This document shows, piece by piece, positions 42,621-52,366 of a stretch of 52,578 nucleotides of DNA. A program made the position numbers and the translations under genes. How positions within the stretch are numbered: the first letter of the stretch is position 1; every line of letters starts with the position of its first letter. Below the pieces are notes generated by a model. It saw only the letters and a program-made list of their open reading frames with translations. It had not been told where the DNA came from and searched no databases. The stretch comes from Alkalihalobacillus sp. BA299 (lineage in GTDB: Bacteria > Bacillota > Bacilli > Bacillales > Bacillaceae_F), in contig NZ_JAFLJM010000027.1 of the NCBI RefSeq assembly GCF_017745675.1, positions 1 to 52,578 of the forward strand, read 5' to 3'.

Positions 42621-43817
42621 TTAAAAAAAGTCAATAAACGCTGTTGGCTTTTTTACTATGATACGTTCTAATAGTTCTATTTCTTCTCGTGAGCCTTTAA
42701 TTCTTTGTATTTTTAATAGTTGTGTTGGACTTTGATAATTCAACAACATTGTGGTTAAATCTTTTATATCACAACTTATCCCTCGTTTAGGTTCATATTG
42801 ACATGTCCCTTTATTTTTCGTTGGGTATTTCCTAACCATTACTTTATCTGGTTTCATGGCCGTAAGCTGGAACGTCGCTGCATTCCAAATAGCAAAATCA
42901 TCCGAAATGTGAAGGAATAGTGTAAAGTCTTCTTCATTTTGAAATGGATATAAATTTAAAAATTGTTCAACATCAACAATTCTAGCCATAAAGTATGGTA
43001 TTACTTCTTTCTTTATTTTTGGATCTGGTAACCAATAAGGATACGGTTCGTTTAAAGGAAACTGCTCAATAACATACTCGTCTGCCATTGAGTCATGATT
43101 TGAAATAAAGTTCCAAATCCCCTTACGACTTTCATCATCAAGAGCTATAAACTCTTTAACCGTCATTTTCCGCTCCTTAGCTTCATAAATAATATATCCT
43201 TTAGGCTCACTGTTTTCAGTATAGTAAACGACCATTCTACCTTTTTTTCTATAAAGTACCCAATCCCTCCACCAGTTTTCATCTCGTTTGAGCATCCCAT
43301 TATAATTTCTAGCATATTTCGTATATATATCATTTAATGTTCCAATGGAATCTTCTGTGATCTTCTTGATACTTCCATTAACATGTTGAAAGCGTGGTAA
43401 TTGTTCTCTAGTTAATGTTAACTTTTGATAATCAACGATTAGTTCCCACCCATATTTCCGATAAAAGGGAACTGAAAAAGGATATAAATATGATAAAGAT
43501 TGTTCTTTATCTTTCATTTCTTTCAACTCTAGTTGTAATAGCTTTTTCACCAACCCATTACGTCGGTATTCAGGATACGTAGCTACACCTGATACGCCCC
43601 CCATTTTGAAGTCAACATCATTAATCTGTACTAAAAATGGAAGTGTAGTCAATTTTGCTAAAAGTTCACCATCAGAGTAAACACCTATTGAATCCTCTGG
43701 TCGCATTACGTTTAAGCGATGGAGACGTTCTTCGTCATTCAATGTATATTGAAAAGCAAATTGAGATAACTTTATACTATCCTCCATATCAGAGTTGGTT
43801 AATTTTCTAAATTCCAA
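42621..43817 (-). CDS. Eis-like GNAT-family N-acetyltransferase
   Basis: A 398-aa protein of the Eis type: two GNAT domains and a C-terminal sterol-carrier-like domain. The N-terminal GNAT shows MGGVSGVATYPEYRRNGLVKKLL (acetyl-CoA loop Arg-Arg-x-Gly, about residues 71-93) and PFYRKYGWE. The middle domain is more degenerate, and the C terminus AFIDFF supplies the terminal phenylalanine whose carboxylate is part of the Eis active site. Mycobacterial Eis acetylates aminoglycosides; the substrate here is unknown. ATG with AGGAGGGAG upstream. Confidence 0.85.
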   Translation of the reverse strand: MEFRKLTNSDMEDSIKLSQFAFQYTLNDEERLHRLNVMRPEDSIGVYSDGELLAKLTTLPFLVQINDVDFKMGGVSGVATYPEYRRNGLVKKLLQLELKEMKDKEQSLSYLYPFSVPFYRKYGWELIVDYQKLTLTREQLPRFQHVNGSIKKITEDSIGTLNDIYTKYARNYNGMLKRDENWWRDWVLYRKKGRMVVYYTENSEPKGYIIYEAKERKMTVKEFIALDDESRKGIWNFISNHDSMADEYVIEQFPLNEPYPYWLPDPKIKKEVIPYFMARIVDVEQFLNLYPFQNEEDFTLFLHISDDFAIWNAATFQLTAMKPDKVMVRKYPTKNKGTCQYEPKRGISCDIKDLTTMLLNYQSPTQLLKIQRIKGSREEIELLERIIVKKPTAFIDFF

Positions 43818-43910
43818 GATCTCCCTCCTCCTAAAAAAGCGAATTCTTATTTAGTTATGAATATAATGATCAATTATCGGAAAAGGATAAAGGCTCCCTT
43901 ACAATAATAA

Positions 43911-44010
43911 AAGCTGACTCAAAGTGTCTGACTAGTGATTTCAATCATTATAGAGCAACGATCATTGTTACATCTATTCTTCACTATTCTACATACACTT
44001 GAGTCAGCTT
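43911..44010 (-). terminator. Long inverted repeat after pycA
   Basis: AAGCTGACTCAAAGTGT (43911-43927) and ACACTTGAGTCAGCTT (43995-44010) pair with a single bulge around a loop of about 65 bases, with a smaller palindrome inside (CAACGATCATTG). On the minus strand it ends in TTTTATT, so it may terminate pycA, though the loop is long. The GTGTCTGACT segment resembles the 25060 hairpin. Confidence 0.6.
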
Positions 44011-44022
44011 CTATCCTATTAT

Positions 44023-47000
44023 TTACAACTTCGATAATTCAATCAGTAAATCCGCTGTTTGAATGGCTTCACCATTTCTGACATACACATCAACAACTTC
44101 ACCGTCAAATGGTGCTTGAACTGTTGTTTCCATCTTCATAGCTTCTGTGATCATAAGATGATCACCTTTTTTCACTTTGTCACCTTTTGTAACTAATGTT
44201 TTAACGACTGTACCTGGCATAGAAGCTCCAATTTGGTTAGGATTTCCTTTTTCAACCTTTGGACGAACGACAACAGAAGTTTTAACATCTTGATCTTTAA
44301 TCAAGACTTCACGAGGTTGTCCATTTAATTCAAAGTATACAATACGTGTTCCATCGTCTTGTGGTTTAGAAATCGAAACGAGTTTTACAATTAATGTTTT
44401 ACCCTGTTCAATTTCCACTTCAATTTCTTCGCCCAGTCTTAGTCCATAGAAAAATGTAGGTGTGTCTAAAACAGATACATCTCCGAACTGTTGGCTGAAC
44501 CGCTCATATTCCATAAACACCTTAGGGTACAATGCATATGAGATAATATCAAAGTCTGTTACTTGACGCCCTATTTCATTAAAAAGTGTTTCTTTTAGCT
44601 GTGAAAAATCTACTGGATCCATTAATTCTCCAGGTCGACAACTTAGCGGTTCTTTCCCTTTCAAAACAATATCTTGAAGTTTCTTAGGGAAGCCTTGATA
44701 AGGTTGACCTAGCTGTCCTTGGAAAAACTCTACGACCGAATCTGGAAAATCTAGTGAAGTTCCACGCTCGTATACATCTTCTTCTGTTAAGTTATTTTGG
44801 ACCATATAAAGAGCCATATCACCGACAACTTTAGATGATGGTGTTACTTTAACAACATCACCAAACATGTCGTTTACGGTGCGGTACATTTTCTTTACTT
44901 CATTCCAACGGTTTTTTAAGCCAACTGCCTTCGCTTGTTGTTGGAGATTACTATACTGACCTCCTGGCATTTCATGCTCGTACACCTCTGTGTGTGGTGC
45001 ATTCATACCACTTTCAAAACCATTATAGTATTTTCTAGTACCTTCCCAGAACTCACTTAGTTTTTCTAATGCATCAATATTAACATCTGGTTGGCGTTCT
45101 GAACCAGATAGGGCATAGTATAAACTATTTGCACTCGGTTGTGACGTTAATCCAGCCATAGAACTAATAGCAACGTCTACGATATCAACACCTGCTTCAA
45201 TCGCACGTGAATACATGAATAAGCCATTTCCACTTGTATCGTGCGTATGAAGATGGATAGGGATATCGATTGTTTCCTTAAGTGTTGAAATGAGCTGATA
45301 AGCTGCTTCTGGTTTTAACAAGCCAGCCATATCTTTAATACCTAAAATATGAGCACCAGATTGTTCAAGTTCTTTTGCCAAGTTTGTGTAGTATGCTAAA
45401 TCATACTTATTTCTAGTTGTATCTAAAATATCCCCTGTATAACACATCGACGCTTCAGCAATTTTACCTGAATCTCTAACGGCTTCGATCGTTAACTTCA
45501 TTCCTTCTACCCAGTTCAAGCTATCAAAAATACGGAAAACATCAATACCTGCACTTGCGGATTTATCGACAAACTCCCGTATTAAATTATCTGGATAATT
45601 TGTATAGCCTACTGCATTTGAAGCACGAAGGAGCATTTGGAATAAAACATTAGGCATTTGCTTTCTTAATGTCAATAATCGTTCCCATGGATCTTCGTGT
45701 AAAAATCGCATCGCTACATCAAATGTTGCACCGCCCCACATTTCTGCTGAAAATAAGTTAGGTAATAATCGTGCCGTCGGCTCCGCAATTTTTTTCAAGT
45801 CATGTGTTCTAACACGTGTAGCAAGTAATGATTGGTGTGCGTCTCGGAACGTTGTATCCGTAAGAAGTACCTCTTTTTGCTCCTTAACCCATTTAGCGAG
45901 TCCTTCAGCTCCACGTTCTTCTAATATTTGTTTCGTTCCATCTGGTATAGGCTCCGTGTACTTAACACTTGGTATAACAGGTTTATCAAACACTGGTTTC
46001 TTTTGCTTTTCTAAGCCAGGATATCCATTGACAATTGTCTCCCCAATAAACGTTAACATTTTCGTACCACGGTCTTTTCTGACTGGGAAAATAAATAATT
46101 CAGGAGTTGAGTCAATAAAAGAAGTATTATATTCTCCTGAAATAAACTTTTCATGTTGAACGACATTTTCTAGGAATGGAATATTTGTAATGATTCCACG
46201 GATTCGGAACTCTCTAAGGTTTCTTAGCATCTTAGCAGCAGCTTGTTCAAATGTAAGCGCCCACGTAGAAACTTTTACGAGTAAAGAATCATAGTACGGT
46301 GTTATTACTGCACCTTGGAAACCATTTCCTGCATCTAAACGTACTCCGAACCCACCACCTGAACGGTAAGCATTAATGCGTCCAGTATCAGGCATAAAAT
46401 TATTGCTTGGATCTTCCGTTGTCACACGAGATTGAATCGCATAGCCATTACAAACGATTTGATCTTGGGTTGGAATACCAACAATAGGACCATGTAGTTG
46501 TTCACCGTCCGCAATAAAAATCTGCGATTGAACAATATCAATTCCTGTAACCATTTCAGTAATCGTATGCTCAACTTGTACTCGTGGATTAACTTCAATA
46601 AAATAAAAATCTCCATTTTCACTTACAAGAAATTCTACAGTTCCAGCGTTTACATAATTTACGTTTTTCGTAAGCTGAACAGCCGCATCACATATTTCTT
46701 CACGTAACTCATTACTTAAAGAAACACTTGGAGCAACCTCTACTACTTTTTGATGCCGGCGTTGAACAGAACAATCACGCTCATAGAGATGAACAATATT
46801 ACCATGCTTGTCGGCAAGAATTTGCACCTCAATGTGTTTCGGGTTTTCTACAAACTTTTCTACATAAACTTGATCATTACCAAATGCAGATTTAGCTTCT
46901 GATTTTGCTCGATCATAAGCCTCTTTTAATTCACTTTCACTGCGGACGATGCGCATTCCGCGACCTCCACCACCTAATGCGGCTTTTATGATAAAAGGAT

Positions 47001-47475
47001 AACCATGCTGACTAGCAAAATCCATCACATCTTCAACACTAGAGACAGGTCCATCACTACCAGGAATAACCGGGATATTCGCTAAAATCGCTTGCTTACG
47101 AGCCTGTACTTTATCTCCAAACATCATTAGGTGTTCTTGTTTTGGCCCGATGAAAATAATCCCTTCTTCTTCACAACGTTTAGCGAATTCGATATTTTCA
47201 GACAAGAAACCGTAGCCTGGGTGAATTGCATCTACTCCATTGCGTTTAGCAATTTCGATAATCCCTTCAATATCCAGGTAGGCGTCTATCGGCTTTTTAC
47301 CTTCACCTACAAGGTACGCTTCATCTGCTTTATAGCGATGATAGGCTCCTGTATCCTCTTTTGAATAAATTGCAACTGTACGAATATGTAATTCAGTACA
47401 CGCTCGAAAAATACGGATTGCAATCTCTCCACGATTTGCTACTAGTACCTTTTTAATGTTCTTTAAACTGTTCAT
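44023..47475 (-). CDS. pycA: Pyruvate carboxylase
   Basis: A biotin enzyme converting pyruvate, ATP and bicarbonate to oxaloacetate. Domains in order: biotin carboxylase (about residues 1-460) with the ATP-grasp GGGGRGMR loop; carboxyltransferase (about 530-830) with TTFRDAHQSLLATRVRT, the metal-binding HTHD segment and the active-site MAGLTSQPS; a linker/allosteric domain; and the biotin carrier (about 1075-1150) with the biotinyl lysine in EAMKMET. Its 1150 aa is the normal single-chain length. ATG with GGGGG five bases upstream. Promoter at 47615-47643, a leader of about 130 bases with two hairpins follows. Confidence 0.97.
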   Translation of the reverse strand: MNSLKNIKKVLVANRGEIAIRIFRACTELHIRTVAIYSKEDTGAYHRYKADEAYLVGEGKKPIDAYLDIEGIIEIAKRNGVDAIHPGYGFLSENIEFAKRCEEEGIIFIGPKQEHLMMFGDKVQARKQAILANIPVIPGSDGPVSSVEDVMDFASQHGYPFIIKAALGGGGRGMRIVRSESELKEAYDRAKSEAKSAFGNDQVYVEKFVENPKHIEVQILADKHGNIVHLYERDCSVQRRHQKVVEVAPSVSLSNELREEICDAAVQLTKNVNYVNAGTVEFLVSENGDFYFIEVNPRVQVEHTITEMVTGIDIVQSQIFIADGEQLHGPIVGIPTQDQIVCNGYAIQSRVTTEDPSNNFMPDTGRINAYRSGGGFGVRLDAGNGFQGAVITPYYDSLLVKVSTWALTFEQAAAKMLRNLREFRIRGIITNIPFLENVVQHEKFISGEYNTSFIDSTPELFIFPVRKDRGTKMLTFIGETIVNGYPGLEKQKKPVFDKPVIPSVKYTEPIPDGTKQILEERGAEGLAKWVKEQKEVLLTDTTFRDAHQSLLATRVRTHDLKKIAEPTARLLPNLFSAEMWGGATFDVAMRFLHEDPWERLLTLRKQMPNVLFQMLLRASNAVGYTNYPDNLIREFVDKSASAGIDVFRIFDSLNWVEGMKLTIEAVRDSGKIAEASMCYTGDILDTTRNKYDLAYYTNLAKELEQSGAHILGIKDMAGLLKPEAAYQLISTLKETIDIPIHLHTHDTSGNGLFMYSRAIEAGVDIVDVAISSMAGLTSQPSANSLYYALSGSERQPDVNIDALEKLSEFWEGTRKYYNGFESGMNAPHTEVYEHEMPGGQYSNLQQQAKAVGLKNRWNEVKKMYRTVNDMFGDVVKVTPSSKVVGDMALYMVQNNLTEEDVYERGTSLDFPDSVVEFFQGQLGQPYQGFPKKLQDIVLKGKEPLSCRPGELMDPVDFSQLKETLFNEIGRQVTDFDIISYALYPKVFMEYERFSQQFGDVSVLDTPTFFYGLRLGEEIEVEIEQGKTLIVKLVSISKPQDDGTRIVYFELNGQPREVLIKDQDVKTSVVVRPKVEKGNPNQIGASMPGTVVKTLVTKGDKVKKGDHLMITEAMKMETTVQAPFDGEVVDVYVRNGEAIQTADLLIELSKL

Positions 47476-47614
47476 ATAAGCCCCCTTAAAAGTGAAAGAA
47501 AATTCTGTTTTGTTTTTACTATTTTAAAAAGGTTTTCATTATAAAGCAAGAAGAATATATCCCATCTTCTATCTATTTTAATCATCCGATAACCAGATGA
47601 TAATAGCTATTTTC

Positions 47615-47643
47615 AGTATAATTCTTGCTTTCTTACTTTTCAA
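47615..47643 (-). promoter_or_regulatory. Candidate sigma-A promoter of pycA
   Basis: On the minus strand TTGAAA (47638-47643) and TATACT (47615-47620) are separated by 17 bases. The leader of about 130 bases before the pycA ATG contains two hairpins, around ATCATC/GATGAT (47581-47604) and GAAGA/TCTTC (47547-47570). The rest of the 47476-47812 gap shows no gene and no trace of ftsW. Confidence 0.65.
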
Positions 47644-47769
47644 ACATTTCTACTATTGTATCATATACTTCTATGTAAACACTGTTTTATCTTAACAATT
47701 TTTAGGGTCTGCATCTATGTATAAAATAAACTAAATCTCTCCAATTTAATTTTCACACACAATTGATAT

Positions 47770-47804
47770 AAAAAATAGGCCGACTCTATGTTAAAGAATC
47801 AGCC
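47770..47804 (-). terminator. Terminator after ylaN
   Basis: GGCTGATTC pairs with GAGTCGGCC (two G-U pairs) and is followed on the minus strand by ATTTTTT, about ten bases after the ylaN stop. Confidence 0.75.
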
Positions 47805-47812
47805 TTAGTATA

Positions 47813-48085
47813 TTACTCAATTGTCGTTTCATGTAATGCAGCAAGCCGCCGTTCTAAATCAGATAGTATCTGCTTCCCTGTTTCTTCATCAATTAACTCT
47901 AATCGGGTTGCAAAATCAATTTCTCTTGAAAGTCCAAACATTTGTGTATCTAAAACTTCCTCATAAAGAGGACATTGAGGCATTGTTAAATTCTCCATCT
48001 GTACTTCTATGAGTTTTTGGATTTTTTCTGCATCCGATTTAAGAAGGGCATATGCTTTCTCGCTATGTCCTGTCATCGTCTTCAT
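47813..48085 (-). CDS. ylaN: YlaN, DUF1507-family regulator of iron homeostasis
   Basis: A 90-aa helical protein of the YlaN family (DUF1507). Conserved segments: MPQCPLYEEVLDTQMFGLSREIDFATRL and the helix LIDEETGKQILSDLERRLAALHE. In other Firmicutes YlaN is essential or needed under low iron and interacts with the Fur regulator. ATG with GGAGGGATC upstream at about eleven bases. It lies between glsA and pycA with no ftsW, unlike B. subtilis. Confidence 0.88.
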   Translation of the reverse strand: MKTMTGHSEKAYALLKSDAEKIQKLIEVQMENLTMPQCPLYEEVLDTQMFGLSREIDFATRLELIDEETGKQILSDLERRLAALHETTIE

Positions 48086-48223
48086 AGAACGTGATCCCTC
48101 CTTTAAACATAAAACTCTAAAATCACTTTTTGTGTAAGTAAATAGTCTTAACTCTAATAGTATATTCTATTGAATAAAATTGCAATGTTTTTAATAGATG
48201 AATGGGCAGTAAATTACTTATAA

Positions 48224-49153
48224 TTAAAAAATACTTAAATTATATTGTTTAGATAAAAGTTCTAATAATCTTAATCCACCAATACTATTTCCTTTATCAT
48301 CAAGTGCTGGGCCATATATTCCTATACCTACTCCATGTGGCACTGACCCAAGGATTCCCCCTGACACCCCACTTTTCGATGGAATCCCTACATTAATCGC
48401 AAATTCTCCTGAAGCATTATACATCCCACAAGTAACCATAAACGTCTTTACAATTCTTGCTACTTCTAACGGAATAATATTTTCATTTGCATTCGGACCT
48501 CTCCCTTCATTTCCAATGACATAACCTAATTTCGCTAGATCATTACAGTTCATTTCAATAGCACAATGCTTTGTATAGAGATCTATCAATTGTTCAATAT
48601 TTGACTCAATTATACCATGTTGCCTCATAAAGTAGCATAATGATCGATTTAAATCAGCGGTTTCAAATTCTGATTGAGCTACAACAGGATTATATGAAAT
48701 ATTTTTATTACCAGTTAACTTTCGAATAAAATTTAGTACTCTTTCTAGCTTATCTTTAAGCGTATTTCCTACTAGCATGTCAGTCACTGCTAATGCTCCT
48801 GCATTGATCATCGGATTTAAAGGTTTCGAAGGTATACTCGTTTCTAACTTCGAAATAGAATTAAAAGGATCTCCTGTCGGCTCCATTCCTACTCTTTGAA
48901 AAACATAATCTGATCCTCTGTCCATAAGTGCTAAAGCTAAAGTTAACACTTTTGAAATACTTTGTAATGTAAAAACCTCGTCAATATTTCCTGCATACAT
49001 ACAATCTTGTTCACCTGTATATATAGCTACAGCTAAAGTAGACGGATCTGCTTCACCTAAAGCAGGTATGTATTTTGCCACCTTCCCTTTTTTTGTTAAA
49101 ACTTTGGCCTCTTCTACCATTTTTATTAAATGCTCTTGTTTATAGCAAATCAT
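48224..49153 (-). CDS. glsA: Glutaminase
   Basis: Glutaminase (YlaM/YbgJ type) hydrolyses glutamine to glutamate and ammonia. It has a serine beta-lactamase-like fold with the SxxK motif SISK in FTLQSISKVLTLALA (about residues 62-76), the MINAGALAV segment and the KSGVSGGILGSVP segment near the C terminus. Length 309 aa. Start ATG at 49151-49153 (MICYKQEHL) with AAAGGAG seven bases upstream; the 42 codons before it have no binding site and run into ylaL's promoter region. Divergent from ylaL. Confidence 0.92.
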   Translation of the reverse strand: MICYKQEHLIKMVEEAKVLTKKGKVAKYIPALGEADPSTLAVAIYTGEQDCMYAGNIDEVFTLQSISKVLTLALALMDRGSDYVFQRVGMEPTGDPFNSISKLETSIPSKPLNPMINAGALAVTDMLVGNTLKDKLERVLNFIRKLTGNKNISYNPVVAQSEFETADLNRSLCYFMRQHGIIESNIEQLIDLYTKHCAIEMNCNDLAKLGYVIGNEGRGPNANENIIPLEVARIVKTFMVTCGMYNASGEFAINVGIPSKSGVSGGILGSVPHGVGIGIYGPALDDKGNSIGGLRLLELLSKQYNLSIF

Positions 49154-49240
49154 AAGTTCACTCCTTTTATCGATTACGGTGTGACAAACTCGAGCTATGC
49201 CTTTATACTTAGGATAGTCAAAAGCACAAGGAGGATACCT

Positions 49241-49744
49241 ATGGAATTTGTAGTATTTATTGGTGGAAAAGTTGATCATCCTTTAACCATTGACCCATCG
49301 GTTTGGATTTTTGATGAAAGAAAGGTCGACTTAAATACATATTTTGATTTACCTAGAGATGAAGAAGATGAACTTGTAAAATATACAAAAGCCATCTCAA
49401 AACAGTGGGATAAAGAAATTACAGAAGGTTCAGAGCCACCAAAACAAACAAATAATAATACCATAAAATATAAGCGCCAAGAGCTTGAGAATGGCACTTT
49501 TGGAATGCCCTTTTTACCTTTTATAAATAACGCTAAGCCTCAAGATCATGTCTCAGAAGTAATTGTGGAGACTCACGATGGCAAACAGGAAGTTTATTCA
49601 CTTGAAATAGTCAAACAATTTATTTTAAAATTTTCACATATTGGTAAGCCATTAAAAGAAGATGGTCCCGTTCACATCCTGTTTGGGGATGGCTCAAATC
49701 AAGAAAATCCAATTAAAAATATTAAACAATTTACAATGAAATAA
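49241..49744 (+). CDS. ylaL: YlaL-family protein
   Basis: A 167-aa cytoplasmic protein. N-terminal strand-rich segment MEFVVFIGGKVDHPLTIDPSVWIFDERKVDL, an acidic helix, and a C-terminal ending IHILFGDGSNQENPI. Some databases link the family to peptidyl-prolyl isomerases, but no isomerase motif can be seen here. Start ATG at 49241 with GGAGG six bases upstream; earlier in-frame codons overlap glsA. Function unknown. Confidence 0.8.
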   Translation: MEFVVFIGGKVDHPLTIDPSVWIFDERKVDLNTYFDLPRDEEDELVKYTKAISKQWDKEITEGSEPPKQTNNNTIKYKRQELENGTFGMPFLPFINNAKPQDHVSEVIVETHDGKQEVYSLEIVKQFILKFSHIGKPLKEDGPVHILFGDGSNQENPIKNIKQFTMK

Positions 49745-49764
49745 GGCTGACACTTGTCAGCCTT
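49742..49764. terminator. Convergent terminator ylaL / ylaK
   Basis: AAGGCTGAC pairs perfectly with GTCAGCCTT around an ACTT loop, overlapping the ylaL stop codon and facing the ylaK end. Confidence 0.85.
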
Positions 49765-49781
49765 ACCTTAACTACATTTAC

Positions 49782-51110
49782 TTAGAGTAAATCAGCAGCA
49801 AGCTGTGCTAACCCTGAACGTTCGCCTTTTTCTAGTTTTATATGGCCACTAACCGTTTGATCTTTAAACTTTTCAACCACATAGGTTAAGCCATTATTAT
49901 ATTCATCTAAATACGGGTGATCAATCTGCTTTGGATCTCCCATCAGCACAATTTTACTTCTTTCCCCTACTCGAGTTAAAATGGTTTTTACTTCGTGTTT
50001 AGTCAGGTTTTGTGCCTCATCAATAATAATAAATTGATCAGGTATACTTCTTCCTCGGATATACGTTAATGCTTCCACTTGAATAGAACCCATCCCTGCT
50101 AAAATACGATCTAATTCCCCTGGCTTTTTCGTATTAAAAAGGTATTCTAAATTATCATATATCGGCTGCATCCACGGCCTGAGTTTTTCTTCCTTTTCTC
50201 CAGGGAGGAACCCAATGTCTTTTCCAACTGGGATCACAGGTCTCGCCACTAATAATTTCTTATACAAGCCTAGATCTTCTGTTTGAAGTAATCCAGCAGC
50301 AAGAGATAATAACGTTTTTCCTGTACCAGCTTTGCCAATTAACGTTATAAGGGGGATATCTTGTCTTAGAAGGAGCTCAAGAGCCATTTTCTGTTGTACG
50401 TTTCTTGCCTTTATACCCCATACTTGATCAGGGTCAACTTGAAATGGTTTTACTTTTTTTCCATCCGGTTCAACTTTTCCAATCGCTGAACTGGAACCTC
50501 CGAGCGCATCTTTCATAATAATAAATTGGTGAGGATAAAAGGGGTGCTTCGCTAATTCCGAAATCGCGATCTCATTATCAATAAAAAATTGATTAACGAC
50601 TTCTTTATCAACATACACTTCAACATAGCCTGGGTATACATCATTAAACTGAATGACACGATCACTCAAATAGTCTTCTGCTGGAATTTTTAGCGCATCT
50701 GCTTTTACACGAACTAATGCATCTTTACTTACTAGTATGACTTCTTTACCATATTCTTTTTCATGTTCTTCAATCATTAAATTAAGAGCAACAGCAATAA
50801 TACGGTTATCATTTGTCATTTCTGCAAATGAGTCTTTTAATTTTTGAAATGAGCGATGATTTAGCTCAACTCGTACTTTACCACCTGTTTCAATCTTGAC
50901 TCCTTCATGCAACTTTCCTTTTCCTCTTAGGCTGTCCATCATTTTAGAGAATTGCCTAGCATTACGGCCAATTTCATCCATGTAACGCTTTTTTGAGTCT
51001 ACTTCCTCTAACACCACTGCTGGAATGACCACTTCATTATCTTCGAAAGCATAGATTGCATGAGGATCTTGTAGTAATACATTCGTATCCAAGACGTAAA
51101 CTTTATTCAA
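49782..51110 (-). CDS. ylaK: PhoH-family ATPase with PIN domain (YlaK)
   Basis: A 442-aa protein combining an N-terminal PIN nuclease domain (MNKVYVLDTNVLLQDP; acidic residues D and E along NDNRIIAVAL) with a C-terminal PhoH ATPase (Walker A GKAGTGKT at 259-266, Walker B FIIIDEAQN). PhoH2-type proteins act as RNA helicase/nucleases in other bacteria. Start TTG at 51108-51110 with CAGGAGG eight bases upstream; an ATG nine codons earlier lies before the binding site and is unlikely. Confidence 0.9.
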   Translation of the reverse strand: MNKVYVLDTNVLLQDPHAIYAFEDNEVVIPAVVLEEVDSKKRYMDEIGRNARQFSKMMDSLRGKGKLHEGVKIETGGKVRVELNHRSFQKLKDSFAEMTNDNRIIAVALNLMIEEHEKEYGKEVILVSKDALVRVKADALKIPAEDYLSDRVIQFNDVYPGYVEVYVDKEVVNQFFIDNEIAISELAKHPFYPHQFIIMKDALGGSSSAIGKVEPDGKKVKPFQVDPDQVWGIKARNVQQKMALELLLRQDIPLITLIGKAGTGKTLLSLAAGLLQTEDLGLYKKLLVARPVIPVGKDIGFLPGEKEEKLRPWMQPIYDNLEYLFNTKKPGELDRILAGMGSIQVEALTYIRGRSIPDQFIIIDEAQNLTKHEVKTILTRVGERSKIVLMGDPKQIDHPYLDEYNNGLTYVVEKFKDQTVSGHIKLEKGERSGLAQLAADLL

Positions 51111-51462
51111 TATTTGCGCCTCCTGACTAAAGTTCATTTGTCAACATTGCTTATAATCATTCTATGCACAAAAGAACAAATCCGTTATCTAAGCTAACAT
51201 GGCTTATAGTATAGATGTATGATATTCGGGCCCAAGATAGAAGAAAATTCAGTCACCAATCCTTAATTTTATTAGACATGTGTATTCTTTATTAAGAATA
51301 TGACTTTGAATAAAGTAAAACTTCATTCAAGACAAGATTTTTTCATTCTCAGTCTTGAGTGTAATTTAATAGGTTAATTACAATTTCTATTTATTAATGT
51401 CATTTTCCTCTGTTATTTTTCATTTTTTTCATGACTAAGTTTAATAAAGCCTTTACAAAAAT
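51111..51462. other. Non-coding gap upstream of ylaK
   Basis: About 350 AT-rich bases with no gene. The only structure seen is a weak inverted repeat TCAAGAC/GTCTTGA (51327-51358). The promoter of ylaK presumably lies at the left end, but no good -10/-35 pair was found. Confidence 0.5.
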
Positions 51463-51486
51463 AAGCCTAGTCAAAAGACTAGGCTT
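51463..51486 (-). terminator. Terminator of the pyridoxamine oxidase-like gene
   Basis: AAGCCTAGTC pairs perfectly with GACTAGGCTT around AAAA, followed on the minus strand by ATTTTTG. It overlaps the stop codon of the gene before it. Confidence 0.92.
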
Positions 51487-51934
51487 GTTTCATTGATTCC
51501 ATTACTTGATTGTCTAATTTAGCTGCAGCATTTGCGTCATACGTTTTTTCATACTTTGGTTCTACAGAAATACGAGAGCCATAAAACATGACATCACGAA
51601 CTTCTTTAATACTAATTTCAACTAATGCTAACTTCAATGGTACATTATCCATTTTTTCCTTAATTACAGCTGCATCCCCTACAATAGAGTATGTAGAACC
51701 ATTCCCAATTAAATTTAATGTGACACCACTATGTTTGTTTATATTTTCAATGATCCTAGAACGATTATCTACTGCAAAGCGAACTTTCTCTTCAGAAGGT
51801 GCAAAAACCCATGAAATTGCATTTACATTAGGCGTTCCCGTTTCATGATCGACTGTAGCGATAGTAACAAAGCGTTCAGACTGTAATAGTGGTAATAATT
51901 CTTCCGTTAATGTTGGCTCTACTTGGTTTCCCAT
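51479..51934 (-). CDS. Pyridoxamine 5'-phosphate oxidase-family flavoprotein
   Basis: A 151-aa protein with the split-barrel flavin-binding fold of the PNPOx-like family: segment FVTIATVDHETGTPNVNAISWVF (about residues 22-44), VRFAVDNRSRIIENI (FMN-phosphate site) and GVTLNLIGNGSTYSIVG. It is shorter than true PdxH, so it may bind FMN, F420-like or heme ligands instead. Start ATG at 51932-51934 (MGNQVEP) with GGAGGG seven bases upstream. Physiological role unknown. Confidence 0.82.
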   Translation of the reverse strand: MGNQVEPTLTEELLPLLQSERFVTIATVDHETGTPNVNAISWVFAPSEEKVRFAVDNRSRIIENINKHSGVTLNLIGNGSTYSIVGDAAVIKEKMDNVPLKLALVEISIKEVRDVMFYGSRISVEPKYEKTYDANAAAKLDNQVMESMKQA

Positions 51935-52165
51935 ATAAAATCCCTCCACTTTTGTTATTACACCTATACTATACCTATTTTTTAGTGACGTTAAAACTTA
52001 TATGCCTCTTATTTTCGTTTATTTTTTCAAGATTTGCCGTTAAAATAAGAGAAAGTAAATAGTTAAAGGTCTATGAATTGAATTCCTTTTTATTTTCTTA
52101 ATTTTAATGATATCCTAGAACGGTTAAGATAGGCATTTATCTACGTCATGTGTGAGGTGATTAAA

Positions 52166-52366
52166 GTGAGAGTTAAATGCGTAATTTGTGATAAGATTGA
52201 CAAAATCGAGGATTATAGTCCATTAGCTAAACGACTACGAAATCGTCCAATTCATACATTTATGTGTGATGAATGTAATGAACGCATTTCAGAACGAACA
52301 GAAGCAAGAAGAGCTTCCGGGAACTTTAGATTATATCGTCCCAAAAAAACCGAAAACGACTGGTAA
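52166..52366 (+). CDS. ylaI: YlaI, DUF2197 zinc-ribbon protein
   Basis: A 66-aa protein with two Cys-x2-Cys pairs: CVICD (residues 5-9) and CDECNER (about 34-40), spaced as in a zinc ribbon. It belongs to the YlaI (DUF2197) family of unknown function. Start GTG at 52166 (MRVKCVICD) with GAGGTG upstream; an ATG six codons earlier overlaps that site. Its stop codon lies inside GGTAATAAGAAAAG, the start of a GC-rich repeat unit. Confidence 0.85.
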   Translation: MRVKCVICDKIDKIEDYSPLAKRLRNRPIHTFMCDECNERISERTEARRASGNFRLYRPKKTENDW

